Below are positions 1-8,467 of a stretch of 64,000 nucleotides of DNA, piece by piece. The DNA is from Thermoanaerobaculales bacterium (GTDB taxonomy: Bacteria > Acidobacteriota > Thermoanaerobaculia > Thermoanaerobaculales > Sulfomarinibacteraceae). Within the stretch, counting starts at the first letter, position 1, and each line of letters begins with the position of its first letter. The notes below the pieces were generated by a model. That model ran no database searches. It was not told where the DNA came from and saw nothing but the letters and a program-made list of their open reading frames with translations. Location: the NCBI GenBank assembly GCA_035358815.1, contig DAOPQC010000003.1, forward strand, positions 62,001-126,000, in the 5' to 3' direction. The translations under genes were made by a program, and so were the position numbers.

Positions 1-279
1 CTTGAACCCTGTCAGGTCGGCGCGCACGTCGTAGGTGCCGGGCGGCAGCAGGTCGATCCGATAGAACCCGCTGGTGTCGGTCACCGCGTTCCGTGCGAAT
101 CCGGTGTCGACGTTTCTGGCCTCGATGCTCACGCCGGGCATCACAGCCCCGTCGGGATCCCGCGCGGTCCCGATGATCTGGCCGGTCGACACGCTCGACT
201 GGGCCCACGCCGCCGCCGGCGCCAGCACCAGCAGGGCGACAATCGCCAGTCCGCCGCCTCGCTTCCACATTCGCATCAT
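1..279 (-). CDS. TonB-dependent receptor, Oar-like, N-terminal part (runs off left edge)
   Basis: Only the first 93 codons are in the window. They read as a basic n-region, a hydrophobic stretch and a signal peptidase site ending AAAWAQ. A carboxypeptidase-regulatory-like (CarboxypepD_reg) beta-sandwich follows, with the typical pieces TGQIIGTARDPDGAVMPGV and GFYRIDLLPPGTYDVRA. In acidobacteria this domain heads large Oar-type TonB-dependent outer-membrane receptors, so this is probably one, but the plug and barrel lie outside the window. The start is the ATG at 279, with AGGAGG about 5 nt upstream. A second ATG follows at once. Any secreted protein with this Ig-like domain is the alternative. 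Confidence 0.75.
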   Translation of the reverse strand, partial: MMRMWKRGGGLAIVALLVLAPAAAWAQSSVSTGQIIGTARDPDGAVMPGVSIEARNVDTGFARNAVTDTSGFYRIDLLPPGTYDVRADLTGFK

Positions 280-362
280 GATGTCCTCCTCCCTTCCTCT
301 GGGGTGATGAAGTTGGCTCCCGCGAGGTGCCGGGCTCACGGCCCGCCGCCCGCGGTCGCCGG

Positions 363-2027
363 TCATTCTGTCACCGACGCCGGCGCGATCCACCAGTTGC
401 CGTCGACCGTCGGATGCCACTCGTCCACGCGATCGAGGTACTCGCCGATCAGGTCGGCGACCTCGGTCGATGACCTCCAGACCACCTCCGCCTGCGCCAG
501 GTGAGGATACCCCCCTCCCCCGGCCGCGCGGTAGTTGTTGCACACCACGGTGAAGCGAGCCCGCGGGTCGAGCGGCCGGCCGCGGTAGCGGAGGTCGCAC
601 ACCCGATCACCCTCCGGGCGGGTGGGATCGATGCGGTAGCCGACACCAGCCATGGTGTCGACGTTATAGTGCCGCACCTCGGGGTCGGTCAACACCACCC
701 AGCCGCCGCCGGGAGCGCACTCGAGACCGTCGTAGTAGCGGGCAGCGTGCTCGAGGACGTCCTTGACCTGGGCGCCGGTCAGCGCCACCGACTGCAGCGT
801 GTTCGGATAGACGTAGAGGCCGTGGACCCAGCGCCAGGTCAGCGGCCCGGCCGCGAGGTCCGGCGTGCGGTCGGAGAGCAGCGAGGCGAGCGACAGATCG
901 GCCCCCGAGGCGTCGAGCTGCACCGCGTGGATCAGATCGAGCGCGGCGCAGTCGGTGAGCCGGCAGCCGCGCACGGTCACCGGCTCGGAGGCCGAGGTGA
1001 CCGGCGCGTCGAGCGCCTCGGCGACGCGCAGCCGCAGCGGCGCGAACCGCGCTGCGAGCCGCTCGTCGACGGCCGCCTCGGCCACCGGCAGGTTCTCCCC
1101 TTCCCAGCGCGCGATCCGGAAGTGGTCGCCGTCCGCCTCCAGCCAGAGTCCGATCCGGGTGACCAGCTGCGCCCGCGCCCCCGGCTGCGCCACGATCACC
1201 CCGCCGAGCCGCCGCGGCGCGACCTCCTGGTGGCTGTGGCCGGCGAGCAGCACGTCGATGCCGGGGACCCGGGCCAGCCGCCACGCGTAGTTCTCGTACG
1301 CCGTGTCGTCCGGCTGCCCGCTCTCCAGGTCGCGCTCGAAACCGGTGTGCGCGAGCACCACCACGAGGTCGCAGCGCTCCTGCCCGCGCAGCACCGCCAC
1401 CCAGCGCCGGGCCGCGGCGTCCATCGCCTCGAAGCGCAGGCCCTGGTAGTTGGCGGGGCTTTCCCAGCCCGGAACGTTGGGCGTGATCAGGCCGAGCACG
1501 CCGACCCGCAGCGCTCCCGCCTCGAGCACCCGGTAGGGCGCGAAGGCCGGAGCGCCCGAGCGCTCGTCGACGGTGTTGGCGGACAGGAGCGGGAAGGCGG
1601 CCTGGGCCTCGGCGCGGCGGAGCACCTCGAGGCCGAAGTTGAAGTCGTGGTTGCCGACCGCCATCGCGTCGTAGCCGATGAGGTTCATCGCGGTGATCGT
1701 CGGGCTCGGCTCCCGCCAGCGGACATGCGTGAACTGCTCGAGCGGCGATCCCTGGATGGTGTCGCCGCTGTCGAGCAGCAGCACCGGGTGGTCGCTGGTC
1801 CGCCGGATCTCCTCGACGATCGACGCCACCTGGACCAGGGAGCCGTCCGCCGGCCGGTCGCGGGCGTCGTCGAAGGGCAGGACCTGGCCGTGCAGATCCG
1901 AGGTGTGGAGCAGGGTCAGGCGCTGGGGCCCGGCATCCGGACCGGTCCTCGCCGCCAGCCGCCCCGACAGCGCCGCCGCGCCGAGGACAGCCAGCACCAG
2001 GATGAGCCGGACGATCGGTCGTTTCAT
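363..2027 (-). CDS. Bifunctional metallophosphatase/5'-nucleotidase, secreted
   Basis: This 554-residue calcineurin-like phosphoesterase belongs to the UshA/CpdB/YfkN group and should hydrolyse nucleotides outside the cytoplasm. Metal-ligand motifs appear in order: LLHTSDLHG, LLDSGDTIQG, GNHDFNFG, AHTGFE and AGHSHQ. A C-terminal 5'-nucleotidase domain follows, with the substrate-site piece NNYRAAGGGGYP. The N-terminus MKRPIVRLILVLAVLGAAAL is a signal peptide. I start at this ATG because the open frame upstream has low-complexity, arginine-rich translation and no signal sequence. It lies 150 bp downstream of the membrane protein on the same strand and may be cotranscribed with it. Substrate preference cannot be read from the sequence. 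Confidence 0.9.
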   Translation of the reverse strand: MKRPIVRLILVLAVLGAAALSGRLAARTGPDAGPQRLTLLHTSDLHGQVLPFDDARDRPADGSLVQVASIVEEIRRTSDHPVLLLDSGDTIQGSPLEQFTHVRWREPSPTITAMNLIGYDAMAVGNHDFNFGLEVLRRAEAQAAFPLLSANTVDERSGAPAFAPYRVLEAGALRVGVLGLITPNVPGWESPANYQGLRFEAMDAAARRWVAVLRGQERCDLVVVLAHTGFERDLESGQPDDTAYENYAWRLARVPGIDVLLAGHSHQEVAPRRLGGVIVAQPGARAQLVTRIGLWLEADGDHFRIARWEGENLPVAEAAVDERLAARFAPLRLRVAEALDAPVTSASEPVTVRGCRLTDCAALDLIHAVQLDASGADLSLASLLSDRTPDLAAGPLTWRWVHGLYVYPNTLQSVALTGAQVKDVLEHAARYYDGLECAPGGGWVVLTDPEVRHYNVDTMAGVGYRIDPTRPEGDRVCDLRYRGRPLDPRARFTVVCNNYRAAGGGGYPHLAQAEVVWRSSTEVADLIGEYLDRVDEWHPTVDGNWWIAPASVTE

Positions 2028-2177
2028 CGATCCGGCGCCGAGCATACCACCCGCCGCGAGCCGCCTCGGGCGACCCTCGGCGCGGGCGACCGCGCGCCGG
2101 CGGACGGCCCGGCGGTGCCCGGCAGCACGCCGTCCGCCGCGCGGCTGGCGCCTCCGGCCGATCACCACCGACAACGG

Positions 2178-3725
2178 TCAGTGGCCGGCGCGGAACGGGC
2201 GGAAGGCCTCCACGAAGGCGCCTCGCCGGCGCCACTCCGCAGCCTCCCGGGGCGCCGACGAGGCCTGGGTCGCGAGCGCCACGAACCCCCCGGCGCGGTG
2301 GCCGACCGCCGACCAGCGGGCGGCCTCCTCGACGGCGCACTCCTCGTAGAGCGGGCCGCCGTCGGCGTCGAGGACGTAGCTGAACAGAGGCGCCCAGCGG
2401 ACCAGGCCGTACGGGAAGCGGGCCCGCTCGTAGTAGGCCTTGGGGACCCCTTCGACCCGGTCGAGCAGCATCCGGTTGGCGCTCTCCGCCTCCAGCCGCA
2501 CGCCGAGGACCAGCCGGTCGCGGGGCAGCTGGGGCGCGAAGGCCGCTGCCTCGGCGAGCAGCCTTCGATGGGCGTCGTCACGCCGAGCGGCGTCTGCCAG
2601 GTCACCGCGCACCAGCCACAGGCCGTGGCCGAGGTAGGCGGCCGCGACCGCCGCGGCAAGCGCCGTCGCGAGGCTCCTGCGCGCGGCCGGCACCGCCGCG
2701 ACGGCGGCCCGCACCGCCGCGGCGCCGACCACCAGGAAGCCGGCGAGCGGGATGTGCGTGTAGCGGGTGACCAGGAACGGCACGGTCAGCACCGGCAGCA
2801 TCGGGAGCACCAGGAGCGCGAGGCCGACCGCCGTCGCCGCACAGCGGCGGCGCCACCCCCACCAGGCGAGGGCGGCCACGGCGAGGGCCGCCGCCGCCTC
2901 GGCCGGCCCGAGCTGGGTGGACGACGGATCGAGGCGGGTGATGCCGAGGAACACGGCCCACGAGTGGGGCAGCTTGGCGGCGGGCGCCAGGGTCGAGGCG
3001 TAGTAGCTGCCGGCGATCGGCGGGTCGAGCAGGTAGGCGCCCACGTAGGCCGCCACGCCGAGCGCGGCAACGGCCGCCGAGCGCAGCGCCCGCTCCCACC
3101 GGGCCCGGCGCAGCACCAGCTCGAAGCAGAGCACGAAGCCGGGCAGCACCACCCACGACTCCTTGACCAGGGCGGTGAACGCGGCGAGCAGCACCACCGC
3201 GGCCAGCCGGCCGCGCCGCCACGGCTCGCCCAATCGCGGCCAGGCCAGCGCCATCACGAGCCAGGCGATGAGCAGCAGCGGCTCGAAGCGCTCGCAGAGC
3301 GAGATCACCGGCTTCAGCGAGTAGGGGGAGCACATCCAGAGCGCGGCCACCGCGGCCGCCGCCGCCGCGCCGAAGCCGAGGCGGCGCACCATCAGCCACC
3401 ACAGCACGGCGCCGCACGCGAGGTGGAGCAGGATGCTGGTCAGGTGGTAGCCCATGGGCGCGGTGCCATGGAGCGTCTGGTCGAGGGCGATCGTCCACAG
3501 GTTGGCGGGCCGGAAGCCGCCGTACGGCGTGACCAGCCGCCCCGGCTCCTCGAGCGCCGTGCGCGCCGCGAGCCACCACTCGAAGTCGTCGCCGACGAAG
3601 CCGAGGCCGAGCGACGGCGCGTGCACCGCTGCGGCGAGCGCCAGCGCTGCGAGGAGCCAGACCCAGCCCCTGGTGGTGCCGAGCAGCCGGTTGCCGGTCG
3701 CGGCTTCGATCATCGTCGCGCCCAT
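2178..3725 (-). CDS. Polytopic membrane protein, GT39/PMT-like (GT-C fold) glycosyltransferase family
   Basis: About 515 residues with many hydrophobic helices. The first periplasmic loop carries an acidic pair in GLGFVGDDFEWW, then RPANLWTIALD and YHLTSILLHLACGAVLWW. This arrangement is typical of GT-C enzymes and of the membrane half of TPR-linked GT39 proteins, which use polyprenyl-phosphate sugars as donors. About 100 soluble residues follow the last helix. No TPRs are visible. The start could be ATG 3725 or ATG 3713, since neither has a strong Shine-Dalgarno. Further upstream the frame translates the CCCGTT repeat and is not credible. It is divergent from the zinc-ribbon gene. Acceptor and function are unknown. 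Confidence 0.6.
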   Translation of the reverse strand: MGATMIEAATGNRLLGTTRGWVWLLAALALAAAVHAPSLGLGFVGDDFEWWLAARTALEEPGRLVTPYGGFRPANLWTIALDQTLHGTAPMGYHLTSILLHLACGAVLWWLMVRRLGFGAAAAAAVAALWMCSPYSLKPVISLCERFEPLLLIAWLVMALAWPRLGEPWRRGRLAAVVLLAAFTALVKESWVVLPGFVLCFELVLRRARWERALRSAAVAALGVAAYVGAYLLDPPIAGSYYASTLAPAAKLPHSWAVFLGITRLDPSSTQLGPAEAAAALAVAALAWWGWRRRCAATAVGLALLVLPMLPVLTVPFLVTRYTHIPLAGFLVVGAAAVRAAVAAVPAARRSLATALAAAVAAAYLGHGLWLVRGDLADAARRDDAHRRLLAEAAAFAPQLPRDRLVLGVRLEAESANRMLLDRVEGVPKAYYERARFPYGLVRWAPLFSYVLDADGGPLYEECAVEEAARWSAVGHRAGGFVALATQASSAPREAAEWRRRGAFVEAFRPFRAGH

Positions 3726-3785
3726 TATCCCGCGTCCCGATCCGCTCTCGTCACGGCGCAGTCCGCACGACGGCGCCGGATCCGC

Positions 3786-3836
3786 GCCCGCTCCCGGATT
3801 CGTTCCCGCTCCCGTTCCCGTTCCCGCTCCCGACGG
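3786..3836. repeat. (CCCGTT/CCCGCT)n array, copy A
   Basis: A hexanucleotide array lies between two divergent genes. On the minus strand it reads as GGGAAC/GGGAGC units, with more than four GGG runs separated by three bases, which is a canonical G-quadruplex pattern. Three similar arrays occur at 5461, 18159 and 23883. Confidence 0.85.
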
Positions 3837-3878
3837 GCTCCAGCCAGATTCCGCCTCCGCTTTTCCGCGCTTTTCGGG

Positions 3879-3884
3879 TAGGCT
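3879..3884 (+). promoter_or_regulatory. -10 element TAGGCT, probable leaderless start
   Basis: TAGGCT ends 7 nt before the ATG at 3892, so transcription should begin at or next to the start codon. There is no Shine-Dalgarno in the gap and no clear -35 element. Confidence 0.45.
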
Positions 3885-3891
3885 GTGCGCG

Positions 3892-4785
3892 ATGACGGTC
3901 CTCGACACCTGTCCGAAGTGCGGAGTGGCCCTCGGCGAGGGCGCCACCATCTGTGCCGGCTGCGGCTGGGACGCCACCGTCGCCGTGGTCAGCCCCCCCC
4001 GCTCGCTGCCGCGCATCCTGGCCGGGGCTGCGCTGCGGATCGTCATCTACGGCGCGATCATCGCGGCTCCCGTGGTCGGCGTGATGCGGCTGCGCTCGAC
4101 CGGCCCGGGGCCCGACCTCCCCACCACCCTGCGCTGGATCGTGCGCGGCGACGACGGCCGCGCCGCCGAGCTGGTCACCATCCACCGCGCGCACGAGATC
4201 GCGTCGGCCGCGGCGCGCTTCGCGGTCGAGAAGATCGCCGCCCCGTCCTTCGAGGGCGACTGGGCGACGACCCTGGCCCCCTACGCCACGATGAACGTGC
4301 GCGGATGGATGCCGCTGCTCTTCTGGGGCGCGACCACCGGCATGGCCCCCGCGTCGGTGGAGGCCTTCTACGAGGTGCGCGCGGACGACGGGTGGGGCCG
4401 CCCCTACCGGGTGTCCGCCCGCGAGCTCGGCCACCCGGCGAGCCGCACCGCCGACCGCGAGCTCGCGGCCGACCTCGCGGCGGGACTGCAGTCGTCGTTC
4501 TTCGAGTGGGGTCCCCGCGAGCTCGACCCGGAGCGCGACTGGCTGCGGGTCGAGCTGGCATCGGCGGGCCGCGACGCCGCCTTCGACACCGCCGACGATA
4601 TTCGCTTCATCTCCTACCTGCCGATCGGGATCACGCTGCGCTTCCACCAACGCCAGGAGGCGACCACCAGCGAGCTCGAGCGCGCCTTCACCCTCGGCCG
4701 CCACCACTTCCGGCTCGAGGGCAACCGCTGGGACCTGATCGACGCCCGCTTGCTCGCCGAGTTCCGGCTCGAGCTCCTGCGCTGA
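3892..4785 (+). CDS. Zinc-ribbon, single-pass membrane protein of unknown function
   Basis: 297 residues. The N-terminus holds a two-knuckle zinc ribbon (CPKC, then CAGC about 13 residues later). A transmembrane helix follows (about residues 45–65, IVIYGAIIAAPVVGVMRL), then a soluble domain of about 220 residues. The latter includes DDGWGRPYRVSARELG and DDIRFISYLPIG, which loosely recall the C-terminal loop of type II secretion pseudopilins (DPWGxPY). I see no pilin cleavage motif, so I do not call it one. The ATG at 3892 is chosen because translation upstream only reads the repeat array. The ECF sigma gene follows 81 bp later but has its own promoter-like -10. Confidence 0.7.
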   Translation: MTVLDTCPKCGVALGEGATICAGCGWDATVAVVSPPRSLPRILAGAALRIVIYGAIIAAPVVGVMRLRSTGPGPDLPTTLRWIVRGDDGRAAELVTIHRAHEIASAAARFAVEKIAAPSFEGDWATTLAPYATMNVRGWMPLLFWGATTGMAPASVEAFYEVRADDGWGRPYRVSARELGHPASRTADRELAADLAAGLQSSFFEWGPRELDPERDWLRVELASAGRDAAFDTADDIRFISYLPIGITLRFHQRQEATTSELERAFTLGRHHFRLEGNRWDLIDARLLAEFRLELLR

Positions 4786-4853
4786 CCGGCACGCACCGCG
4801 AGCTCCGACGCCGAGCGTCGACCAGCGCGCCTCCGCCGGCCGTGCCGTCCGGG

Positions 4854-4859
4854 TATGCT
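4854..4859 (+). promoter_or_regulatory. -10 element TATGCT, probable leaderless start
   Basis: TATGCT ends 7 nt before the ATG at 4867. The gap (TTGCCGTG plus the A of ATG) has no Shine-Dalgarno. The spacing matches the other leaderless candidates in this window. Confidence 0.5.
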
Positions 4860-4866
4860 TGCCGTG

Positions 4867-5427
4867 ATGACGGCGCCGAGGGACTGGGACGAGGTGGCGC
4901 GGCTCGTGGTCGAGGCGCAGGGGGGCGGGGCCGATGCGTTCCGCGAGCTGCTCGTCAGCCACCGCTCCGCGGTCAGCTCGACTCTGATCGCGTGCGGGGT
5001 GCGGTCCGAGGACACCGCCCGCGACCTCGCGCAGGAGGTGGCGTTGCGCGCCTGGCGGCGGCTCGCCACCCTGCAGGACCCGCGCAGCTTCACCGCCTGG
5101 ATCCGCCGGATCGCCGCCAACGCCGCCCGCGACCACCTGCGCCGGATGGCGGTGCGGCGCGAGGAGGAGCTCGAGCAGGCGCTCGAGCTCGCGGGCGACG
5201 ACGACCCCCACGCCGAAGCCGAGCGGCGGTCGGAGCTGCGCCTGATGCTGGCGGCGCTCGAGGACGAGGACGAGGAGGTGGTGGCGCTGCTGGTGGCCCG
5301 CGCCGACGGCACCCCGGTGGAGGCGCTGGCGCTGCGGGCCGGCCTGTCCGAAGCGGCGCTCAAGATGCGGCTGATGCGCGCCCGCAAGCGGCTGCGCGAG
5401 CGGCTCGAGGAGCTGCGGAGGTCATAG
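4867..5427 (+). CDS. ECF-type RNA polymerase sigma factor
   Basis: 186 residues. A region 2 (DLAQEVALRAWRRLATL, then SFTAWIRRIAANAARDHLRR) is followed by an acidic linker and a region 4 helix-turn-helix (ALRAGLSEAALKMRLMRARK). This is the standard two-domain ECF layout without region 1 or 3. It should direct polymerase to a small regulon, which the sequence does not identify. It is followed after 154 bp, containing a GGGAAC array, by a zinc-finger-like membrane protein that is the likely anti-sigma partner. Region 4 is rich in alanine and leucine but otherwise ordinary. Confidence 0.85.
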   Translation: MTAPRDWDEVARLVVEAQGGGADAFRELLVSHRSAVSSTLIACGVRSEDTARDLAQEVALRAWRRLATLQDPRSFTAWIRRIAANAARDHLRRMAVRREEELEQALELAGDDDPHAEAERRSELRLMLAALEDEDEEVVALLVARADGTPVEALALRAGLSEAALKMRLMRARKRLRERLEELRRS

Positions 5428-5460
5428 CTGTGAAGTCATCACCTGTCAATACGATACGAT

Positions 5461-5492
5461 CGGGAACGGGAGCGGGGACGGGAACGGGAACG
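5461..5492. repeat. (GGGAAC)n array, copy B
   Basis: Units GGGAAC, GGGAGC, GGGGAC, GGGAAC, GGGAAC on the coding strand, between the sigma gene and its probable anti-sigma gene. It matches the pattern for an intramolecular G-quadruplex with three-base loops. Confidence 0.9.
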
Positions 5493-5581
5493 CCGTCGAC
5501 CGCGTCCGTCGGCGTCGCTGCCGGGCTCGATGGCCCGCGCCTCCACCCAGTTACCAGGCGGCCCTTCGTGCGTCCTAGTGG

Positions 5582-6082
5582 GTGGAGACGATGATGCGAG
5601 CCCCCGCTTGCCCGGACCACGGACGCCTCGTGCTCGACCTCGCACTCGGCCGGCTCGATGACCGGCCGGCGCTCGAGGCCGAGGCCGCGCGCGTCGAGTG
5701 CCCGCACTGCGCGGCGTGGTGGCGGTCCGAGCTCGAGGGGGCTGCCGCGGCCGCGGTCGAGCGAGCGGTCTCCTCCGCCTTCACGGCTTTCGAGCCGCCC
5801 GCGGCGAGGAGGGTGGCGCGGTGGCTGCCGGTCGCGGCCGCCGCGACCGTGGCCGCCGGGGCCGGCCTGGTCTGGTACCAGCACGGCGCGGTCCGGGCGC
5901 CGGAGCCGTCGTCCGGCCCGAGCACGGTCGCCCAGGAGACCTTCGAGTCGGATCGCGACGGCGACGGCGTGGTCGGAATCGAAGACCTCGGGTTCGCGGT
6001 CCACGACGAGAAGGCCGGCGAGGTGATCTTCGCCGACACCCTCGACGACGGCGAGCTCGCCGGCTGGACGCCCCACACCTGA
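5582..6082 (+). CDS. Probable anti-sigma factor with an EF-hand-like periplasmic loop
   Basis: 166 residues from GTG 5582, or 163 from ATG 5591. The cytoplasmic part has cysteines at about 10, 40 and 43 (VECPHC) with a nearby histidine, resembling the zinc-binding region of ZAS anti-sigma factors but without a clean HxxxCxxC. One transmembrane helix lies at about residues 82–99. The exported tail contains DRDGDGVVGIED (residues 124–135), a good match to the 12-residue calcium loop of EF-hands and type I dockerins, with Asp at 1, 3, 5 and 12. Placement after the ECF gene supports the anti-sigma role. The calcium loop suggests the signal sensed, but that is inference. Confidence 0.55.
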   Translation: METMMRAPACPDHGRLVLDLALGRLDDRPALEAEAARVECPHCAAWWRSELEGAAAAAVERAVSSAFTAFEPPAARRVARWLPVAAAATVAAGAGLVWYQHGAVRAPEPSSGPSTVAQETFESDRDGDGVVGIEDLGFAVHDEKAGEVIFADTLDDGELAGWTPHT

Positions 6083-6284
6083 CCTCAGGCCCCGCCGAGC
6101 CCCTCCGACGCTTTCGAATCACCTCAGGCAACAGAAAGCGCGCAGCGCATCGGTCTCGGAGCGCGCCGGGCTGTGCCCGAGTCAATTCGCCCGGTTCTGG
6201 CGGCGCGTGAAGCGGCCCCGCCATGCGCGTTCCGAGAGGCTGCGGTACGATACCGCCGCCCGTCACGCCGGGCAGGAGGGGCTC

Positions 6285-8366
6285 ATGCCACGCGCACTCG
6301 TCTCGATTCCGCTCGCAGCGCTCGCGCTCGCCGCCGCCGTCGCCGGCGCCGCCGCCGAGAAGCGCCCGTTCGACGTTCACGACCTGGTGGCGATGGCGCG
6401 GATCGCGGATCCCCAGCCGTCCCCGGACGGGTCCCGGGTCGCCTTCACCGTGACGACCATGGATCTCGAGGCCAACAAGGGCCGCAGCGACCTCTGGCTC
6501 GCCGCCCTCGACGGTGCCGGCGCACGGCGCCTGACCACTCACGAGGCCAGCGACACGAGCGCGGCGTGGGCGGGCAACGACGCGCTGTACTTCCTGTCCT
6601 CGCGGTCCGGGTCGAGCCAGGTCTGGCGGCTTCCGACCGCCGGCGGCGAAGCCGAGCAGGTCACCCGGCTGCCGCTCGACGTGGAGGCGTTCCAGGTCGG
6701 GCAGAGGGGCGGCTCGCTCTACGTCGCGATGGCCGTGTTCCCGGACTGCGCAGACCCGGTGCCCTGCACCGTCGAACGGGTGGCCGCGGAGGAGGCGCGC
6801 AAGACCTCCGGCATGGTCTATGACCGGCTGTTCGTGCGCCACTGGGACAGCTGGGAGGACGGCCGCCGCAACCACGTCTTCCGGATCCCCCTCGGGCCCG
6901 ACGGGCTGCCCGCCGGCGATCCGCGGGACCTGATGCCGGGCGTCGACGCCGACTGCCCGACGACGCCCTTCGGGGACGCCTCCGACTGGGCGGTGTCGCC
7001 GGACGGCGCGTGGCTGGTCTACACCGCCAAGGTCGTGGCCGGCTCCGAGGAGGCGTGGTCCACCGACTGGGACCTGTGGGCCGTCCCCACCGACGGCTCG
7101 GCGCCCGCGCGCTGCCTCACCGCCGCCAACCCGGCGTGGGACACCACCCCGGCCTTCTCGCCCGACGGCAACCGGCTTGCCTACCTCGCCATGGCCCGGC
7201 CCGGCTATGAGTCCGACCGCCGGCGGCTGGTGGTGATGGACTGGCCGGCCGGCGCCCCTCGGGTCCTCACCGAGGCCTGGGACCGCTCCCCGGAGGCCGT
7301 CGTCTGGTCGGCCGACGGACGCCGGCTGCTGACCACCGCCGCCAACGTCGGCACGACCACGCTCTACGCGGTTGACGCGGCGAGCGGCGCGGTGTCTGCA
7401 CTGGTCGACCGCCACACCAACGGCAGCCCGCGGCCGCTCCCGGACGGGCGCGTCCTGTTCACCCAGAACAGCCTGGTGTCGCCGGTCGAGCTCTTCACCG
7501 TGGGTGCGGCCGGCGGACCCCCGCTCCGCGTCACCGGCCTCAACGGCGAGCGCCTGGCGGGCCTGGAGTTCGGCAAGGCGTCGCAGTTCTCATTCACCGG
7601 CGCCCACGGCGACACGGTCTACGGCTACTTCATCGAGCCGGTGGGGTTCGACCCGGCGCGCCGTTACCCGCTCGCCTTCCTGATCCACGGCGGGCCCCAG
7701 GGCAGCTTCGACGACTCCTGGCACTACCGCTGGAACCCGCAAGTTTACGCGGCGCACGGCTACGCCACGGTCTCGATCGACTTCCACGGCTCGACCGGCT
7801 ATGGCCAGGCCTTCACCGACGCCATCAACGGCGACTGGGGCGGCGCGCCGTTCGAGGACCTGATGACCGGCCTCGACCACGTGCTGGCGGCCCACCCCTG
7901 GATCGATCCTGACCGGATGGCGGCGCTCGGCGCCAGCTACGGCGGCTACATGATCAACTGGATCCAGGGCAACACCGACCGCTTCGCCGCGCTGGTCTGC
8001 CACGACGGCAACCTCGACGAGTACATGGCCTACTTCGACACCGAGGAGCTGTGGTTCCCGGAGTGGGAGCACGGCGGGACGCCGTGGTCCAACCCGGAGG
8101 CCTACCGCGAGCACTCGCCGGTCGAGCGGGTGCAGCACTGGAAGACCCCCGAGCTGGTCGTCCACGGCGGCAAGGACTTCCGGGTCGTCGCGACCCAGGG
8201 CCTGTCGACCTTCAACGCGCTGCAGCGGCTCGGGGTGCCGTCCCGGCTGCTCTACTTCCCGGACGAGAACCACTGGGTGCTCAAGCCGCCGAACTCCATC
8301 CAGTGGCACGAGGTCGTGCTGGAGTGGATGGACCGCTGGACCGGGGGCTCCACCGGCGCGCCCTGA
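6285..8366 (+). CDS. S9 family peptidase (prolyl oligopeptidase / acylaminoacyl-peptidase type), secreted
   Basis: 693 residues. A signal peptide (residues 1–24, ending AGAAAEK) precedes an N-terminal beta-propeller built of PD40/WD40-like blades (SPDGSRVAF, VSPDGAWLVY, FSPDGNRLAY). A C-terminal alpha/beta-hydrolase domain follows. The triad is visible as Ser551 in GASYGGY, Asp631 in GGKDFRV and His663 in DENHW. The oxyanion region is HGGPQGSF. The enzyme should cleave short peptides in the periplasm or outside. The start is ATG 6285 with AGGAGG 5 nt upstream. It ends about 100 bp before the sensor kinase, and the pair may be independent. Confidence 0.93.
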   Translation: MPRALVSIPLAALALAAAVAGAAAEKRPFDVHDLVAMARIADPQPSPDGSRVAFTVTTMDLEANKGRSDLWLAALDGAGARRLTTHEASDTSAAWAGNDALYFLSSRSGSSQVWRLPTAGGEAEQVTRLPLDVEAFQVGQRGGSLYVAMAVFPDCADPVPCTVERVAAEEARKTSGMVYDRLFVRHWDSWEDGRRNHVFRIPLGPDGLPAGDPRDLMPGVDADCPTTPFGDASDWAVSPDGAWLVYTAKVVAGSEEAWSTDWDLWAVPTDGSAPARCLTAANPAWDTTPAFSPDGNRLAYLAMARPGYESDRRRLVVMDWPAGAPRVLTEAWDRSPEAVVWSADGRRLLTTAANVGTTTLYAVDAASGAVSALVDRHTNGSPRPLPDGRVLFTQNSLVSPVELFTVGAAGGPPLRVTGLNGERLAGLEFGKASQFSFTGAHGDTVYGYFIEPVGFDPARRYPLAFLIHGGPQGSFDDSWHYRWNPQVYAAHGYATVSIDFHGSTGYGQAFTDAINGDWGGAPFEDLMTGLDHVLAAHPWIDPDRMAALGASYGGYMINWIQGNTDRFAALVCHDGNLDEYMAYFDTEELWFPEWEHGGTPWSNPEAYREHSPVERVQHWKTPELVVHGGKDFRVVATQGLSTFNALQRLGVPSRLLYFPDENHWVLKPPNSIQWHEVVLEWMDRWTGGSTGAP

Positions 8367-8467
8367 CCTGCTCAGCACGGGGAGCCGAGGCGCGCGCCTC
8401 GGCCGGTGCGCCCTTCTGGAGCGCAGGCGGCGTGCCCGCTAAGATGCAGCGGGGACAGGAGGCCGCC

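Noticed and set aside
501..3881. A 1126-codon open frame on the plus strand
   Set aside because: It is antisense to two supported genes, and its translation is low-complexity Arg/Gly/Pro/Ala. It is open only because of the high GC.
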